From positions 185,348-249,347 of IMG/VR virus record IMGVR_UViG_3300046507_000667: a DNA stretch of 64,000 nt; one strand, given 5' to 3'. Shown here piece after piece: positions 8,883 through 16,932 of this stretch; position 1 is the first letter of the stretch; each line of letters starts with the position of its first letter. Source of the DNA: a virus. The notes beneath the pieces are model-generated. The model was not told the DNA's origin. It was given only the letters and a program-made list of their open reading frames with translations, and did not search any database. Made by a program: the position numbers and the translations under genes.

Positions 8883-8893
8883 AGGTATTTAAG

Positions 8894-9676
8894 ATGAAAA
8901 AGAAATTAGTAGTACTAGCATTTATTGGGGCTGCTATTTCTGTTTTCGCTCCTAAGTCAAAAGCATATGATGTCATTAAAGACACAGCTTTTCAAAGGAA
9001 TTTTCCAGTATTTAAGCAAGCTTTAAGTAAAGATTGGCCCGACCAAAAGAAGGCAGCTGCATATTTTGCAGGTCAAGCTGAACAGGAATCTTGTGCTTCA
9101 CAAAGCAAATGTTGGAATGAGAAGACAGAAGCTTTTAGCTATGAAGCCATGAAATCAGGCAAAGCTAGAGAATATGGTTTCGGGATCTCACAGATTACCA
9201 TCACCAAATCCTTTGATAATTTCACTGCTCTAAAGAAAGCTAATTCAAACCTAAATGGTTGGACTTTTGATAAGCGTTTTGATGCTGGTTATCAGTTCAT
9301 TGCGATGTTTACCTTAGATCGTCAATGTTACAACCAAGTAAAATTTGCAACTACAGATTATGATCGCTATGCTTTCATGTTCTCTTGTTACAATGGTGGT
9401 TATGGTGGTATCCTTAAAGATCGTGCAGTATGCCGTGCTACCAAAGGTTGTGATCAAGACAAATGGTGGGGACATGTAGAGAAGACTTCTACAAAGTCTA
9501 AAGTACCATCAAAGATCTATGGCGGTCAAAGCATGTTCGATATTAATCGTGCATATCCAAAAAATATCATGCAATTAAGATCGAAGAAGTATGAGCCATT
9601 ACTTCAAGACTATATCAATCCAGAAAAGCCTTCTGGAGCAGCAACTAAGATTGCTTCTACAACAAAAGCAGCATAA
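8894..9676 (+). CDS. Secreted lysozyme/lytic-transglycosylase-like endolysin
   Basis: 260 aa. Residues 1-24 form a Sec signal peptide (MKKK, hydrophobic core, SKA cleavage site). The mature protein has a lysozyme-like fold signature: AEQESC with a candidate catalytic Glu (E63 or E65), then GFGISQIT (about 95-102), the equivalent of the G-x-x-Q motif in transglycosylase SLT domains, and several cysteines (67, 73 and later) that could form disulfides in the periplasm. It would cut peptidoglycan after export. It follows the holin-like gene but is separated from it by a terminator and its own leader; a terminator also follows. Confidence 0.82.
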   Translation: MKKKLVVLAFIGAAISVFAPKSKAYDVIKDTAFQRNFPVFKQALSKDWPDQKKAAAYFAGQAEQESCASQSKCWNEKTEAFSYEAMKSGKAREYGFGISQITITKSFDNFTALKKANSNLNGWTFDKRFDAGYQFIAMFTLDRQCYNQVKFATTDYDRYAFMFSCYNGGYGGILKDRAVCRATKGCDQDKWWGHVEKTSTKSKVPSKIYGGQSMFDINRAYPKNIMQLRSKKYEPLLQDYINPEKPSGAATKIASTTKAA

Positions 9677-9682
9677 TTAAAT

Positions 9683-9710
9683 CCCTATACCCTCGAAAGA
9701 AGGTATAGGG
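9683..9710 (+). terminator. Terminator hairpin, CCCTATACC family
   Basis: CCCTATACC/GGTATAGGG stem followed by AATTTTA, directly after the endolysin. Confidence 0.82.
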
Positions 9711-9738
9711 AATTTTACGTATTAATGCAATATTTAGT

Positions 9739-9748
9739 GATATATTAT
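9739..9748 (+). promoter_or_regulatory. Phage promoter motif (ATATATTAT core)
   Basis: Plus-strand GATATATTAT, 78 nt before the nucleotidyltransferase start. Confidence 0.55.
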
Positions 9749-9825
9749 TTGAATGGAATACGAATAGCCATCCGTCGCTATTTGTTGACTGCAATAATTC
9801 TTCTAATTAGGAAAAGGAAAAAGAA

Positions 9826-10344
9826 ATGCCGATCGTGAATTCGAAACCCATGCAGTCGATGCAGTACATGTCGTTTGAATGGGTAATTCACCAGATGGAA
9901 TACTCCGGTCATGTGTTTTATCTGACTGGTAGCCGTGCATTTGGCGGTGCTCGCATTGATTCGGATTGGGATTACTTCACGGAAAACACCGATGAAGTTG
10001 TCAGCCTTCTGAAGCAACTGAACTTTGTTGAGATCAGTAACATGGTAGAATACCATCGTGACAATCAGATCTCTCGTGTGTTTGAACTGGTTACACAGGA
10101 TGCCAAGCACATCCAAGTCCAACTAGTTCGTGACGTCATTGCGAAGAATGAGATTCAGGACACTCTTCTCAATGGTGAAATGCGTGAAGTTCTTCTCAAT
10201 ACTCCGAAAGATCAACGTTCGATCATTTGGAATCTTGCTTACGATGGTTACATGAAAGGCAAGCATCGTGCTTATCGTGAGCAAGCTGAAGAACGCGCAC
10301 GTCTGAAAAAGCAACAACGTCAAGACGAATTCGTGGTAAGTTAA
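9826..10344 (+). CDS. Nucleotidyltransferase-fold protein
   Basis: 172 aa. YLTGSRAFGGARIDSDWDYF (about residues 33-52) is the GS-x-G...D-x-D signature of the polymerase-beta-type nucleotidyltransferase superfamily; the two aspartates would bind the catalytic metal. The C-terminal 35 residues are highly basic and helical. The substrate is unknown. Codon use is more GC-rich than neighbours (many CTG, CGT, CGC), which may mean high expression or recent gain. Strong purine-rich ribosome-binding site (AGGAAAAGGA). It has its own promoter motif and terminator, so it is a single-gene unit. Confidence 0.75.
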   Translation: MPIVNSKPMQSMQYMSFEWVIHQMEYSGHVFYLTGSRAFGGARIDSDWDYFTENTDEVVSLLKQLNFVEISNMVEYHRDNQISRVFELVTQDAKHIQVQLVRDVIAKNEIQDTLLNGEMREVLLNTPKDQRSIIWNLAYDGYMKGKHRAYREQAEERARLKKQQRQDEFVVS

Positions 10345-10355
10345 ACGAATTGAAT

Positions 10356-10384
10356 CCCTATACCTTCTTTATGAGGGTATAGGG
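10356..10384 (+). terminator. Terminator hairpin, CCCTATACC family
   Basis: CCCTATACC/GGTATAGGG stem followed by T-rich DNA, between convergent genes; may serve both strands. Confidence 0.8.
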
Positions 10385-10408
10385 AGTTCTTTTCATCTTG
10401 TTTTTTTT

Positions 10409-10726
10409 TTACCTTACTCGATAAGGCTTTTGAGTAAGAGTACCATAACCTACAGATTTTTGCATATAACTACGAAGACGTGCTTTCTTTTCTTCAATAT
10501 CTTGACGATTGCCAATACGTGAAGTATCAATGCCTGTTTCTTCTAGTAATTCGAGTACAGCTAATTGGTCGTTAATTTCTCTAATACATCGATCAATATT
10601 GGTACCTTGATCCGGATTAGCTGGATCTACGTTATCTTCACCAAAACGAGCAATCTTACCGACAGCTTGTGATGTTTCACCTGCTTCTTCAGATAAACAC
10701 GTCCAGAGTAGTTCTTTATAGTTCAT
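10409..10726 (-). CDS. MazG-like NTP pyrophosphohydrolase family protein
   Basis: 105 aa. EEAGETSQAVGKIARFGED and, further on, REINDQLAVLELL are the two acidic helices of the all-alpha NTP pyrophosphatase (MazG/dUTPase-2) fold, with EExxE and ExxD metal-binding residues. Phage members hydrolyse nucleotides such as (d)NTPs and may alter host alarmone signalling. I start at ATG 10726; the TTG two codons earlier is less likely. It is a one-gene minus-strand unit facing the nucleotidyltransferase. Confidence 0.75.
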   Translation of the reverse strand: MNYKELLWTCLSEEAGETSQAVGKIARFGEDNVDPANPDQGTNIDRCIREINDQLAVLELLEETGIDTSRIGNRQDIEEKKARLRSYMQKSVGYGTLTQKPYRVR

Positions 10727-10814
10727 GTGCAATATTCCTTAAAAATAAAAGACTTTACTAATTAAATGTCTTAGAATATTACACTCGGATCATACAAAAA
10801 ATAAAAGAATAGTA

Positions 10815-10857
10815 GATTACCCCCTATACTCCCATTTAAGGAAGTATAGGGGTAATC
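10815..10857 (-). terminator. Terminator hairpin, CCCCTATACTCC family
   Basis: Long stem: GATTACC, CCCTATACT against AGTATAGGG, GGTAATC. Follows the 74-aa gene stop on the minus strand. Confidence 0.8.
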
Positions 10858-10859
10858 AA

Positions 10860-11084
10860 TTAAGCTCGCGCCGAAGCTATTTGTTTCATAGCTTGACGTT
10901 CATGTTCTCTTTTCTTTGCAGCACAATCTTGATCTTTGAATGTATGTGCTTTGATGACAATGAGTTCATTGCCATTTTCATCTACAATTTTAAGCTTATC
11001 GCGAATTTCTTTTACTACTCGACAGATACCAACAGCAGGTTGTTGTGCCAAAGGAGAGAGCTTGACAAACGATACAGATTTCAT
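10860..11084 (-). CDS. Small hypothetical protein, 74 aa
   Basis: Basic small protein with a central beta-rich stretch (LKIVDENGNELIVIKAHTF) and a lysine/alanine-rich C-terminal helix. No family recognised. It is a single-gene unit with a promoter motif inside a 10-bp inverted repeat upstream (11107-11139) and a terminator downstream. Confidence 0.68.
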   Translation of the reverse strand: MKSVSFVKLSPLAQQPAVGICRVVKEIRDKLKIVDENGNELIVIKAHTFKDQDCAAKKREHERQAMKQIASARA

Positions 11085-11106
11085 CTTAATTTAATAATGA
11101 AGTGGT

Positions 11107-11139
11107 TGATATCAAGAATAATATATATCCTTGATATCA
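11107..11139 (-). promoter_or_regulatory. Promoter motif enclosed by a 10-bp inverted repeat
   Basis: TGATATCAAG (11107-11116) and CTTGATATCA (11130-11139) are perfect complements flanking a minus-strand TATATATTAT (11119-11128). The arrangement looks like an operator overlapping a promoter. Confidence 0.6.
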
Positions 11140-11151
11140 GGTTGGTTACTA

Positions 11152-11640
11152 TTAATCAGCTTTCTTGGTATCAGACGCTAGTTCTGGATTAGTACTGCAA
11201 TTTTCACCACGTCGATAAACTTCTTGCTTACGATATGGTAAGAATCCACAAAACTCATACTGATTTACGGTAGTATTTGACATCAGGTCTACTGCCTTTG
11301 AGATGTATGCAGCTACGCCAAAAGGACGAATTACCATAATACCGTCTTTAATAAGCTGCTCAATTGCACGACTAGTAGGAGTACTAAAGAAAGCTACCTT
11401 GCCCACTACTACCTTATTGATTTCATTAAATTCTAGCTCTTTAATTTGGAATACACTATCTTCAATAGAAGGAGCAAATTCATTAGTAAAACGAGCAGGT
11501 AGTTCTGATACACCAACTATACCATTTGGATGCTTTTTATTAAATTCATCAATGGCTTTCTTCAATACTTCAGTTGGATAGATTACACCATTTACATTAG
11601 GTTTATCAGCATGAAGTACTGAATGAAGAGTGAATTCCAT
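11152..11640 (-). CDS. Prohead-protease-like fold protein, probably inactive
   Basis: 162 aa. The N-terminus NGVIYPTEVLKKAIDEF resembles the N-x-R-x-YP...L..A stretch of T4 gp21-type prohead proteases, and MVIRPFGVAAY lies where those enzymes have S-x-R-G. The catalytic histidine (H-P after the G-E-L motif; here GVSELPAR) and the serine are not seen, so it is more likely a non-catalytic relative than an active protease. It sits 3 nt downstream of the helicase, not in a head operon. Assignment is tentative. Confidence 0.5.
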   Translation of the reverse strand: MEFTLHSVLHADKPNVNGVIYPTEVLKKAIDEFNKKHPNGIVGVSELPARFTNEFAPSIEDSVFQIKELEFNEINKVVVGKVAFFSTPTSRAIEQLIKDGIMVIRPFGVAAYISKAVDLMSNTTVNQYEFCGFLPYRKQEVYRRGENCSTNPELASDTKKAD

Positions 11641-11643
11641 TTA

Positions 11644-13002
11644 TTATCCTTTCACAATAAGAAGTTTGGATACTGCTCGGGTACAGGCCGTATATAACCA
11701 ACGTCGATGAAACGCTTGGTCGCCTAACCGTTCCTCATATACCATCAATTTGTCATATGATGAACCTTGAGATTTGTGGCAAGTAATGCAGTAGCCAAAA
11801 TCCATCTGATAGATATTTTCTTCTTTAGTAAAACCACCGACAATATGAGGTTCATCCTTGTACTTAGTGTACATATTGTCACGAGGAAGAATGGCCTTTA
11901 TTAGACGTTCTTCACCATTATCGCCTCTTAACCTAATAAAATGACGATGACTTTCACTTTGAGCTAAATTAGAATAGTCTTCACCAGAAGTCCATTGTTG
12001 ACCATTGAATACCATATACATCTGTACATTTGACAGACCAATGAGCTTTTCACCCATATATGGCATCTTTTTAACATCATACCCATGTACTTTACGCATA
12101 TGAGTATTGACATTCTTACGAGTCTCATTCTTACCACAAATAATCTGATCAACATACTTCATCATCTTATCAGTGATTTCATCAGCAGATGCTTTAAAGA
12201 CACCGGGACCATATTGACCAAATGGAATCGGTTTACCTTCTCGGATATCTAATGAAAGTCTAATAATTGGTGAGTCTAATGCCTGACGATGGATTTCAGT
12301 AAGCCTATCTTCAGCTTTAACCATGAAATCCTTATCATCAGGATCATTACTAATAGCAGGTAACTGACCTGAGTCACCTACATAGAGTACAGGGATACCG
12401 AATGATTCAATATCCTTACGCATCTTGCTATCGACCATTGATGCTTCATCAACGACGATTAATGAATAAGCATTTCGTACATCATTAGCTGAACGACGTA
12501 CAAAGATTGGCATCATTGCAGATGGATCTTCTAATTCATAGAAAAGCGAATGGATACTGGTAGCTTCAACACCACGCTTTTGAAGAACAAGAGCAGCTTT
12601 CCATGTGAATGTACACACTGCAATATTCTTTTCCTTCATATACGAAGGAAAGGTTTCTTGTGCCGTATTCAAGAAGTATGAGATAACAGCAGTCTTACCA
12701 GTACCAGCAAAACCTGCTAGACGCCTAAATGGAGTACGAGAATTTGGATTCTCATATAACCATTTAAGGATATTTTTTACTGCACCATATTGTTCATCAG
12801 ATAGAGTAAGGTTATACTCTGGTAGCTGAAGAACACGAGTCATCTTACCAAAATCAAAAGTTTCAGTAGGATTATAACTACCATAGGGTGATAGAACATC
12901 TTCTATCTTGAAAGATGCACTACCTTCAAAGAATTTAGCTTCAATATCTCTATTAGCATTCTTATTGACCTTTGGCATTATAGGTAGTGGTTTCAATACC
13001 AT
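11644..13002 (-). CDS. Dda-like SF1 DNA helicase
   Basis: 452 aa. SF1B helicase motifs in order: GFAGTGKT (Walker A, 97-104), LIVVDEASM (motif II, 182-189), VLYVGDSGQLPAI (motif III, 205-217), GYCITCHKSQGSSYD (motif V) and LYTACTRA (motif VI). This matches RecD/T4 Dda-type 5'-3' helicases that act in replication initiation and recombination. RBS CAGGAA precedes ATG 13002. It is the first gene of a two-gene unit with the prohead-protease-like protein. Confidence 0.92.
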   Translation of the reverse strand: MVLKPLPIMPKVNKNANRDIEAKFFEGSASFKIEDVLSPYGSYNPTETFDFGKMTRVLQLPEYNLTLSDEQYGAVKNILKWLYENPNSRTPFRRLAGFAGTGKTAVISYFLNTAQETFPSYMKEKNIAVCTFTWKAALVLQKRGVEATSIHSLFYELEDPSAMMPIFVRRSANDVRNAYSLIVVDEASMVDSKMRKDIESFGIPVLYVGDSGQLPAISNDPDDKDFMVKAEDRLTEIHRQALDSPIIRLSLDIREGKPIPFGQYGPGVFKASADEITDKMMKYVDQIICGKNETRKNVNTHMRKVHGYDVKKMPYMGEKLIGLSNVQMYMVFNGQQWTSGEDYSNLAQSESHRHFIRLRGDNGEERLIKAILPRDNMYTKYKDEPHIVGGFTKEENIYQMDFGYCITCHKSQGSSYDKLMVYEERLGDQAFHRRWLYTACTRAVSKLLIVKG

Positions 13003-13043
13003 TATAATTCCTGATTTATTTGTATAATTATATGTATCTTTTA

Positions 13044-13430
13044 CTAAATCAATCCAAGAAGCTTTAAAGATTCTTCGTATTTTGGTGGAAGCTTGAAATT
13101 GTTTTCAACTCTAACACGAAAACTATAATGCATCTCTCTTTTGATTACATCTTTTTCGAATTGAAAGCTAGATGAATCTAACTCTACAAGAATGGATGCA
13201 ATCTTCATGCTATGAGTAGTACTAACATCAAACTTTTTGTAACCACTATTTTTTAATTTCGTTTCTAGATCAATTAGTAAAATGCTGATAATATGCTGCC
13301 ATGCATCATCAGCTGTAATGAATAACTGATTATCGTGAGTACTAGATTTTTCTTTATGTTTTTGATGATTTAATTCTTCAGTTGCTTTGAATGTTGTAAC
13401 TTCAGTAGTTGTTTTTTGAATAGCGTACAT
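13044..13430 (-). CDS. Family A small protein, 128 aa
   Basis: Last member of the first tandem array of the expanded family A. It has the N-terminal signature LFITADDAWQHI and the C-terminal signature LPPKYEESLKLLGL. Its ATG overlaps the stop of the upstream paralogue. Function unknown; other copies are described in the findings. Confidence 0.78.
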   Translation of the reverse strand: MYAIQKTTTEVTTFKATEELNHQKHKEKSSTHDNQLFITADDAWQHIISILLIDLETKLKNSGYKKFDVSTTHSMKIASILVELDSSSFQFEKDVIKREMHYSFRVRVENNFKLPPKYEESLKLLGLI

Positions 13431-13804
13431 TAGTTTTTTCCCACATTGTATCCATGAAGCTTTAAAATATTTAAAGCATCTTCTGGAATGGTATACATGC
13501 CAACTCCAACAGTAACTGTAATTTGAATTTTAGCATTGGAATCAGGTCTTGCAAGGACAATATGGAAGACACCTCCCATTGAATATTCTTCTTCAATGAA
13601 ACCATCTTGAAAGATTTCACCTTTAATGACTTTTTCTTTGATTTTATGAGCTACTTTAGATAACTCTTCTCTAGCTTGTTCTGGACTAAAGTAGAAGGTA
13701 GAATGATTGTGCCTAGCTTTAGGCTGCATTTCCTCTACTACTTTCTTATTAGGAGTATCAATCTCACGATACCATTGTGTTTCTGAAGAAAGAATATACA
13801 TCAT
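13430..13804 (-). CDS. Family A small protein, 124 aa
   Basis: Family A paralogue with FYFSPEQAREEL near the N-terminus and a divergent C-terminal signature IPEDALNILKLHGY. Either of two adjacent ATG codons (13804 or 13801) could start it; GAGG is upstream. Function unknown. Confidence 0.75.
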   Translation of the reverse strand: MMYILSSETQWYREIDTPNKKVVEEMQPKARHNHSTFYFSPEQAREELSKVAHKIKEKVIKGEIFQDGFIEEEYSMGGVFHIVLARPDSNAKIQITVTVGVGMYTIPEDALNILKLHGYNVGKN

Positions 13805-13805
13805 T

Positions 13806-14183
13806 TTAAGCCTCTATTAGTAGATCAAGCATCTTAAGAGCATTCATATATTCTTCTGGTAGTTGATAATTCCTTTTTTCAATCTCAACAGCAACTACGA
13901 GATTATTCAATGGATTATCATAGTCAATAGTTCTTTGATTTTCATCTCTGACTAATACTGTTGACCATTCTCTATTAGTAACTTTGATGACAGGCCATTG
14001 ATATGGTAACAAATATAGCACTTTGATCTTTTCTACCTCAGCCGCCATTTCTTCTTCCATCTTCTTATGGGCTATTTCTAAGGTAGGACAGATAAGTTCA
14101 CACGCTCTATAAAAAATTCTTTTGGTATCTTGAGCTTTACCAGATCGAGCTAGTGTATGACACTGTACAATTATTCTATACAT
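13806..14183 (-). CDS. Family A small protein, 125 aa
   Basis: C-terminal signature LPEEYMNALKMLDLL places it in family A; the N-terminal signature is degraded and has extra cysteines (QCHTL, ACELICP). I start at ATG 14183, which overlaps the upstream stop by 8 nt, rather than at a further-upstream codon deep inside the neighbour. Function unknown. Confidence 0.7.
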   Translation of the reverse strand: MYRIIVQCHTLARSGKAQDTKRIFYRACELICPTLEIAHKKMEEEMAAEVEKIKVLYLLPYQWPVIKVTNREWSTVLVRDENQRTIDYDNPLNNLVVAVEIEKRNYQLPEEYMNALKMLDLLIEA

Positions 14184-14718
14184 TGATAGGATATGACCAC
14201 TGAAGAAGAGTTTGACGTTGCCGAGAACGACATTCAAGATCACCCGGTTTACATGCAGCTTGAATTTGAGCTACATGGCGCTTAATACTTAGCCATCGAT
14301 TAATCTGAATCTTATCAGTTTCTGGTTCTCGCCTTCCATAATAAAGACGACAGTACCATTGCATCCAACCTCTTGGATCATTACCATAAATCCAACCATT
14401 CTCTTGCCACTCTTTAAGAGACTTACGAGCTACTAATCCAAAATAGTTTAGTGAGGGATCTCCATGATCACCTTTAGCTTCTTTAGCATGAGTAAACCAG
14501 TTTGAAGGAAATTCATGATGACAATCTCTCATGTATTTACCTTCAAATACTCCCATTTCTAGCATTTGTTTAGGAGTAAAAGCTGGATTGAAATTAGGGT
14601 ATTGCTTTTTGATATCTGATAGATCGCCTTCTGGCATCACCAATTCATATGAATAATTCTTTTGCATCTTATCATTCACATGAATAATCCTACTTCTACT
14701 CTCTAAAAAGATTGCCAT
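14176..14718 (-). CDS. Conserved hypothetical protein, 180 aa, unrelated insert in the family A array
   Basis: The sequence contains FTPKQMLEMGVFEGKYMRDC and DPRGWMQWYCRLYYGRR, a Trp/Tyr-rich pattern I associate with an uncharacterised protein type found in several bacteria, algae and phages. It is not a family A member and interrupts the array. Several conserved Cys, His and Trp residues suggest a structured, possibly nucleic-acid-binding protein; function unknown. Confidence 0.75.
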   Translation of the reverse strand: MAIFLESRSRIIHVNDKMQKNYSYELVMPEGDLSDIKKQYPNFNPAFTPKQMLEMGVFEGKYMRDCHHEFPSNWFTHAKEAKGDHGDPSLNYFGLVARKSLKEWQENGWIYGNDPRGWMQWYCRLYYGRREPETDKIQINRWLSIKRHVAQIQAACKPGDLECRSRQRQTLLQWSYPINV

Positions 14719-15072
14719 TTATTCACCTAAAAGCACTAATTTATTAATGATTACATCAGGAAGTCTATGGTGTTTCATATTGATATAGACTGTACAATCT
14801 TTACTACATTCTTCTTCTTTACCACCTTCATATCTTTGAATAAATACTTCTTGATATGTAATTACAATAGTGGTAGGTGTTTGCCGTATTTTTTTATTTC
14901 TTATATTTGGATTATCTACAATATCATCAATCCAAGTATCTAGTGCATATTTCCAAGCAGCATCTTCTTCAGTAAATAATTGAGGAAGATGAAGCTCTAG
15001 AAATTGCTGAGAATTTGGATTATTTGCTGTCTTAGCATAACCATAAGCAGCTAATGCATATACCGTGTTCAT
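14719..15072 (-). CDS. Family A small protein, 117 aa
   Basis: Family A paralogue: LFTEEDAAWKYALD at about residues 33-46 and a good C-terminal signature LPDVIINKLVLLGE, nearly identical to that of the next copy upstream, suggesting a recent duplication or gene conversion. ATG overlaps the upstream stop. Confidence 0.8.
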   Translation of the reverse strand: MNTVYALAAYGYAKTANNPNSQQFLELHLPQLFTEEDAAWKYALDTWIDDIVDNPNIRNKKIRQTPTTIVITYQEVFIQRYEGGKEEECSKDCTVYINMKHHRLPDVIINKLVLLGE

Positions 15073-15464
15073 TATTCTCCTAATAGCATAAGCTTATTAA
15101 TGATTAAATCTGGAAGAACATGGATTCTTATTCTAAAACGAATTTCACATGGAACTATTTGAGAAAAACATTCTGCAGGAGATCCATCTTCTGGAAGTGT
15201 GGCTCTATTAAGCCAATCCATATAGCATACATTTACCGCCATTGGACCTCTAAGAATTTTGAATTCTTTTCCAGTATTTTGTGTTTTAATAAGCTTTGGT
15301 GCCCACTCTTTTTCACAAAAATCTAATGCTTCATCAAAATCTAAAAATAGTTGTGGATGGTTATATATACTATTTGTACTAATATCAAGTATAGGTAATC
15401 CTACTCCTTTAGCTATAGTTGCTTGTATTGCAATTACTTCATGTTTTGGATCATGCATACTCAT
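15072..15464 (-). CDS. Family A small protein, 130 aa
   Basis: Family A paralogue: LFLDFDEALDFC and C-terminal LPDLIINKLMLLGE. Its last 15 residues differ little from the downstream neighbour, whereas the middle differs strongly. Overlaps the upstream gene by 14 nt. Confidence 0.8.
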   Translation of the reverse strand: MSMHDPKHEVIAIQATIAKGVGLPILDISTNSIYNHPQLFLDFDEALDFCEKEWAPKLIKTQNTGKEFKILRGPMAVNVCYMDWLNRATLPEDGSPAECFSQIVPCEIRFRIRIHVLPDLIINKLMLLGE

Positions 15465-15798
15465 TCAATCCTAAAATCTGAAGAACTCCTTTTACTTCTT
15501 CAGAAATTTCCATTTTTTGAATAGTAAAAAATGTAATATATCGCCATTGAATTCCACTAACTACTTGAAGCCAAGTTACAAAGCCACCAGTCTTATTTCT
15601 AATTTTTGATATTTCAGAAACATTTTCTTCTAACTTTGCTTCATCAAATTCTAGTTCCATTAATCCGTCAGAAACTGCATTCATTGCTGACTGTTTAGTA
15701 GTAAATAGTTGCTTACGAATTTTAGTACTAAATGGAACGCTAGTTGTATCAAACTGCTCTGGAGTACAACGACGACGTTCGACAATTATGATATACAT
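15451..15798 (-). CDS. Family A small protein, 115 aa
   Basis: Family A paralogue: LFTTKQSAMNAVSD and C-terminal ISEEVKGVLQILGL. Begins IIIVERRRC, with a short beta strand as in the other members. Stop/start overlap with the upstream copy. Confidence 0.78.
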   Translation of the reverse strand: MYIIIVERRRCTPEQFDTTSVPFSTKIRKQLFTTKQSAMNAVSDGLMELEFDEAKLEENVSEISKIRNKTGGFVTWLQVVSGIQWRYITFFTIQKMEISEEVKGVLQILGLNEYA

Positions 15799-16199
15799 TA
15801 AAGTAATCCCATTAATTTTAAAGCACTTTCCATTTCAGAAGGAAGATCTACTTTATCCCATGTTAGAATTGCAGTAAATTCAAATTCTTCTTTTATTTGT
15901 TTATAATTTGCTAGAATAAATTTATCATATACTGTTGGAGAATTAGATAAATCTTTCTTTTTTAATGCTACTAAATCTAATGCTTTCCATCTAAAATTAA
16001 AAGCATTGGCATTTGGAGAAGGTTTATTAAAAGAAATAAGATCTTCTTTTGTTTTAGCATAACGTATTAAAATCTCAGCAATTTTTGATTCAGCAAATTC
16101 CTGTGCTTGATCTTTAGTTACAAATAATGGAGAGTAATTTGATTTATCAAATGGAAGTTTATTGTCACTTCTATATAAAGCTTTATTTACAATCCACAT
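15798..16199 (-). CDS. Family A small protein, 133 aa
   Basis: Family A paralogue: LFVTKDQAQEFAES and C-terminal LPSEMESALKLMGLL. Overlaps both neighbours by one base at TAATG-type junctions, consistent with coupled translation. Confidence 0.8.
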   Translation of the reverse strand: MWIVNKALYRSDNKLPFDKSNYSPLFVTKDQAQEFAESKIAEILIRYAKTKEDLISFNKPSPNANAFNFRWKALDLVALKKKDLSNSPTVYDKFILANYKQIKEEFEFTAILTWDKVDLPSEMESALKLMGLL

Positions 16200-16534
16200 T
16201 AACTTACTCCATCTTCACCATGTCCCATTAGAGTAAGTAGATTATCTAGTTGAGGACCAAGATGCATTGGTTTAATAGTATATTCAAGATGCAATATAGC
16301 TTTCTCATCATGCTTACTATGCTTTAGATTTGCTCTAATTTCAAGTATTGGATGAGGTGCAATGTAATCTATTATTTCCCGATGCTTTACATGAGGAACA
16401 TGCATTGCAATATTCGCATGAATAGCTGCTTTAGCCTCTGGAATTGAATCAAAAAGATTATTAAAAGAATTAGCAAAGCTGATAAGACCATCGCTATCAC
16501 GCTTTACCATATGTACGCCATATTGAATAATCAT
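16199..16534 (-). CDS. Family A small protein, 111 aa
   Basis: Family A paralogue with LFDSIPEAKAAIHA and C-terminal LGPQLDNLLTLMGHG. Histidine-rich in the middle (HVPHVKHREIIDYIAPH). ATGA overlap with the upstream gene. Function unknown. Confidence 0.76.
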   Translation of the reverse strand: MIIQYGVHMVKRDSDGLISFANSFNNLFDSIPEAKAAIHANIAMHVPHVKHREIIDYIAPHPILEIRANLKHSKHDEKAILHLEYTIKPMHLGPQLDNLLTLMGHGEDGVS

Positions 16535-16830
16535 GACCGAAGTTCCTCTGGTAGCTTAAGTCCACCAATAATATGATACGTTCTATTGATTTTCCAATTA
16601 TTGCTAATTTCAATATCAATAGAAGCTGCTGAACCAACAATTTTTAGTCTTGCTCGATTCTCATCAATTTTAGTTTTTAATTCATATGAAACTTTCTTGA
16701 TATAATGGGGAAATACAACTTCTCTAATATAGTTTGCAGCAGAAGCTTGATCTAAAAAAGTTTGCTTTTCAATATCAAAATCAATCTGTGGCTTATCTTT
16801 TTCTTTCGAATAGCTTAAAATAACAAACAT
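16531..16830 (-). CDS. Family A small protein, 99 aa
   Basis: First gene of the first family A array. TFLDQASAANYIRE fits the N-terminal signature; the C-terminus stops at LPEELRS, so the usual NKLKLLG end is missing, apparently truncated by the overlap with the next gene. No ATATATTAT motif is seen just upstream; the array is preceded by the terminator at 16866-16887. Confidence 0.74.
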   Translation of the reverse strand: MFVILSYSKEKDKPQIDFDIEKQTFLDQASAANYIREVVFPHYIKKVSYELKTKIDENRARLKIVGSAASIDIEISNNWKINRTYHIIGGLKLPEELRS

Positions 16831-16865
16831 AGATTTCTCTAAAAATAATGAAAAATAAAGAAAAA

Positions 16866-16887
16866 AGTAGCTCTCTTACGAGCTACT
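16866..16887 (-). terminator. Terminator hairpin
   Basis: GTAGCTC/GAGCTAC stem, followed on the minus strand by a T-rich run; downstream of the 161-aa gene. Confidence 0.7.
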
Positions 16888-16932
16888 CACAAGTCTGGCC
16901 ATTACTTGTTTTGGTACTACTTTTGTATTACC

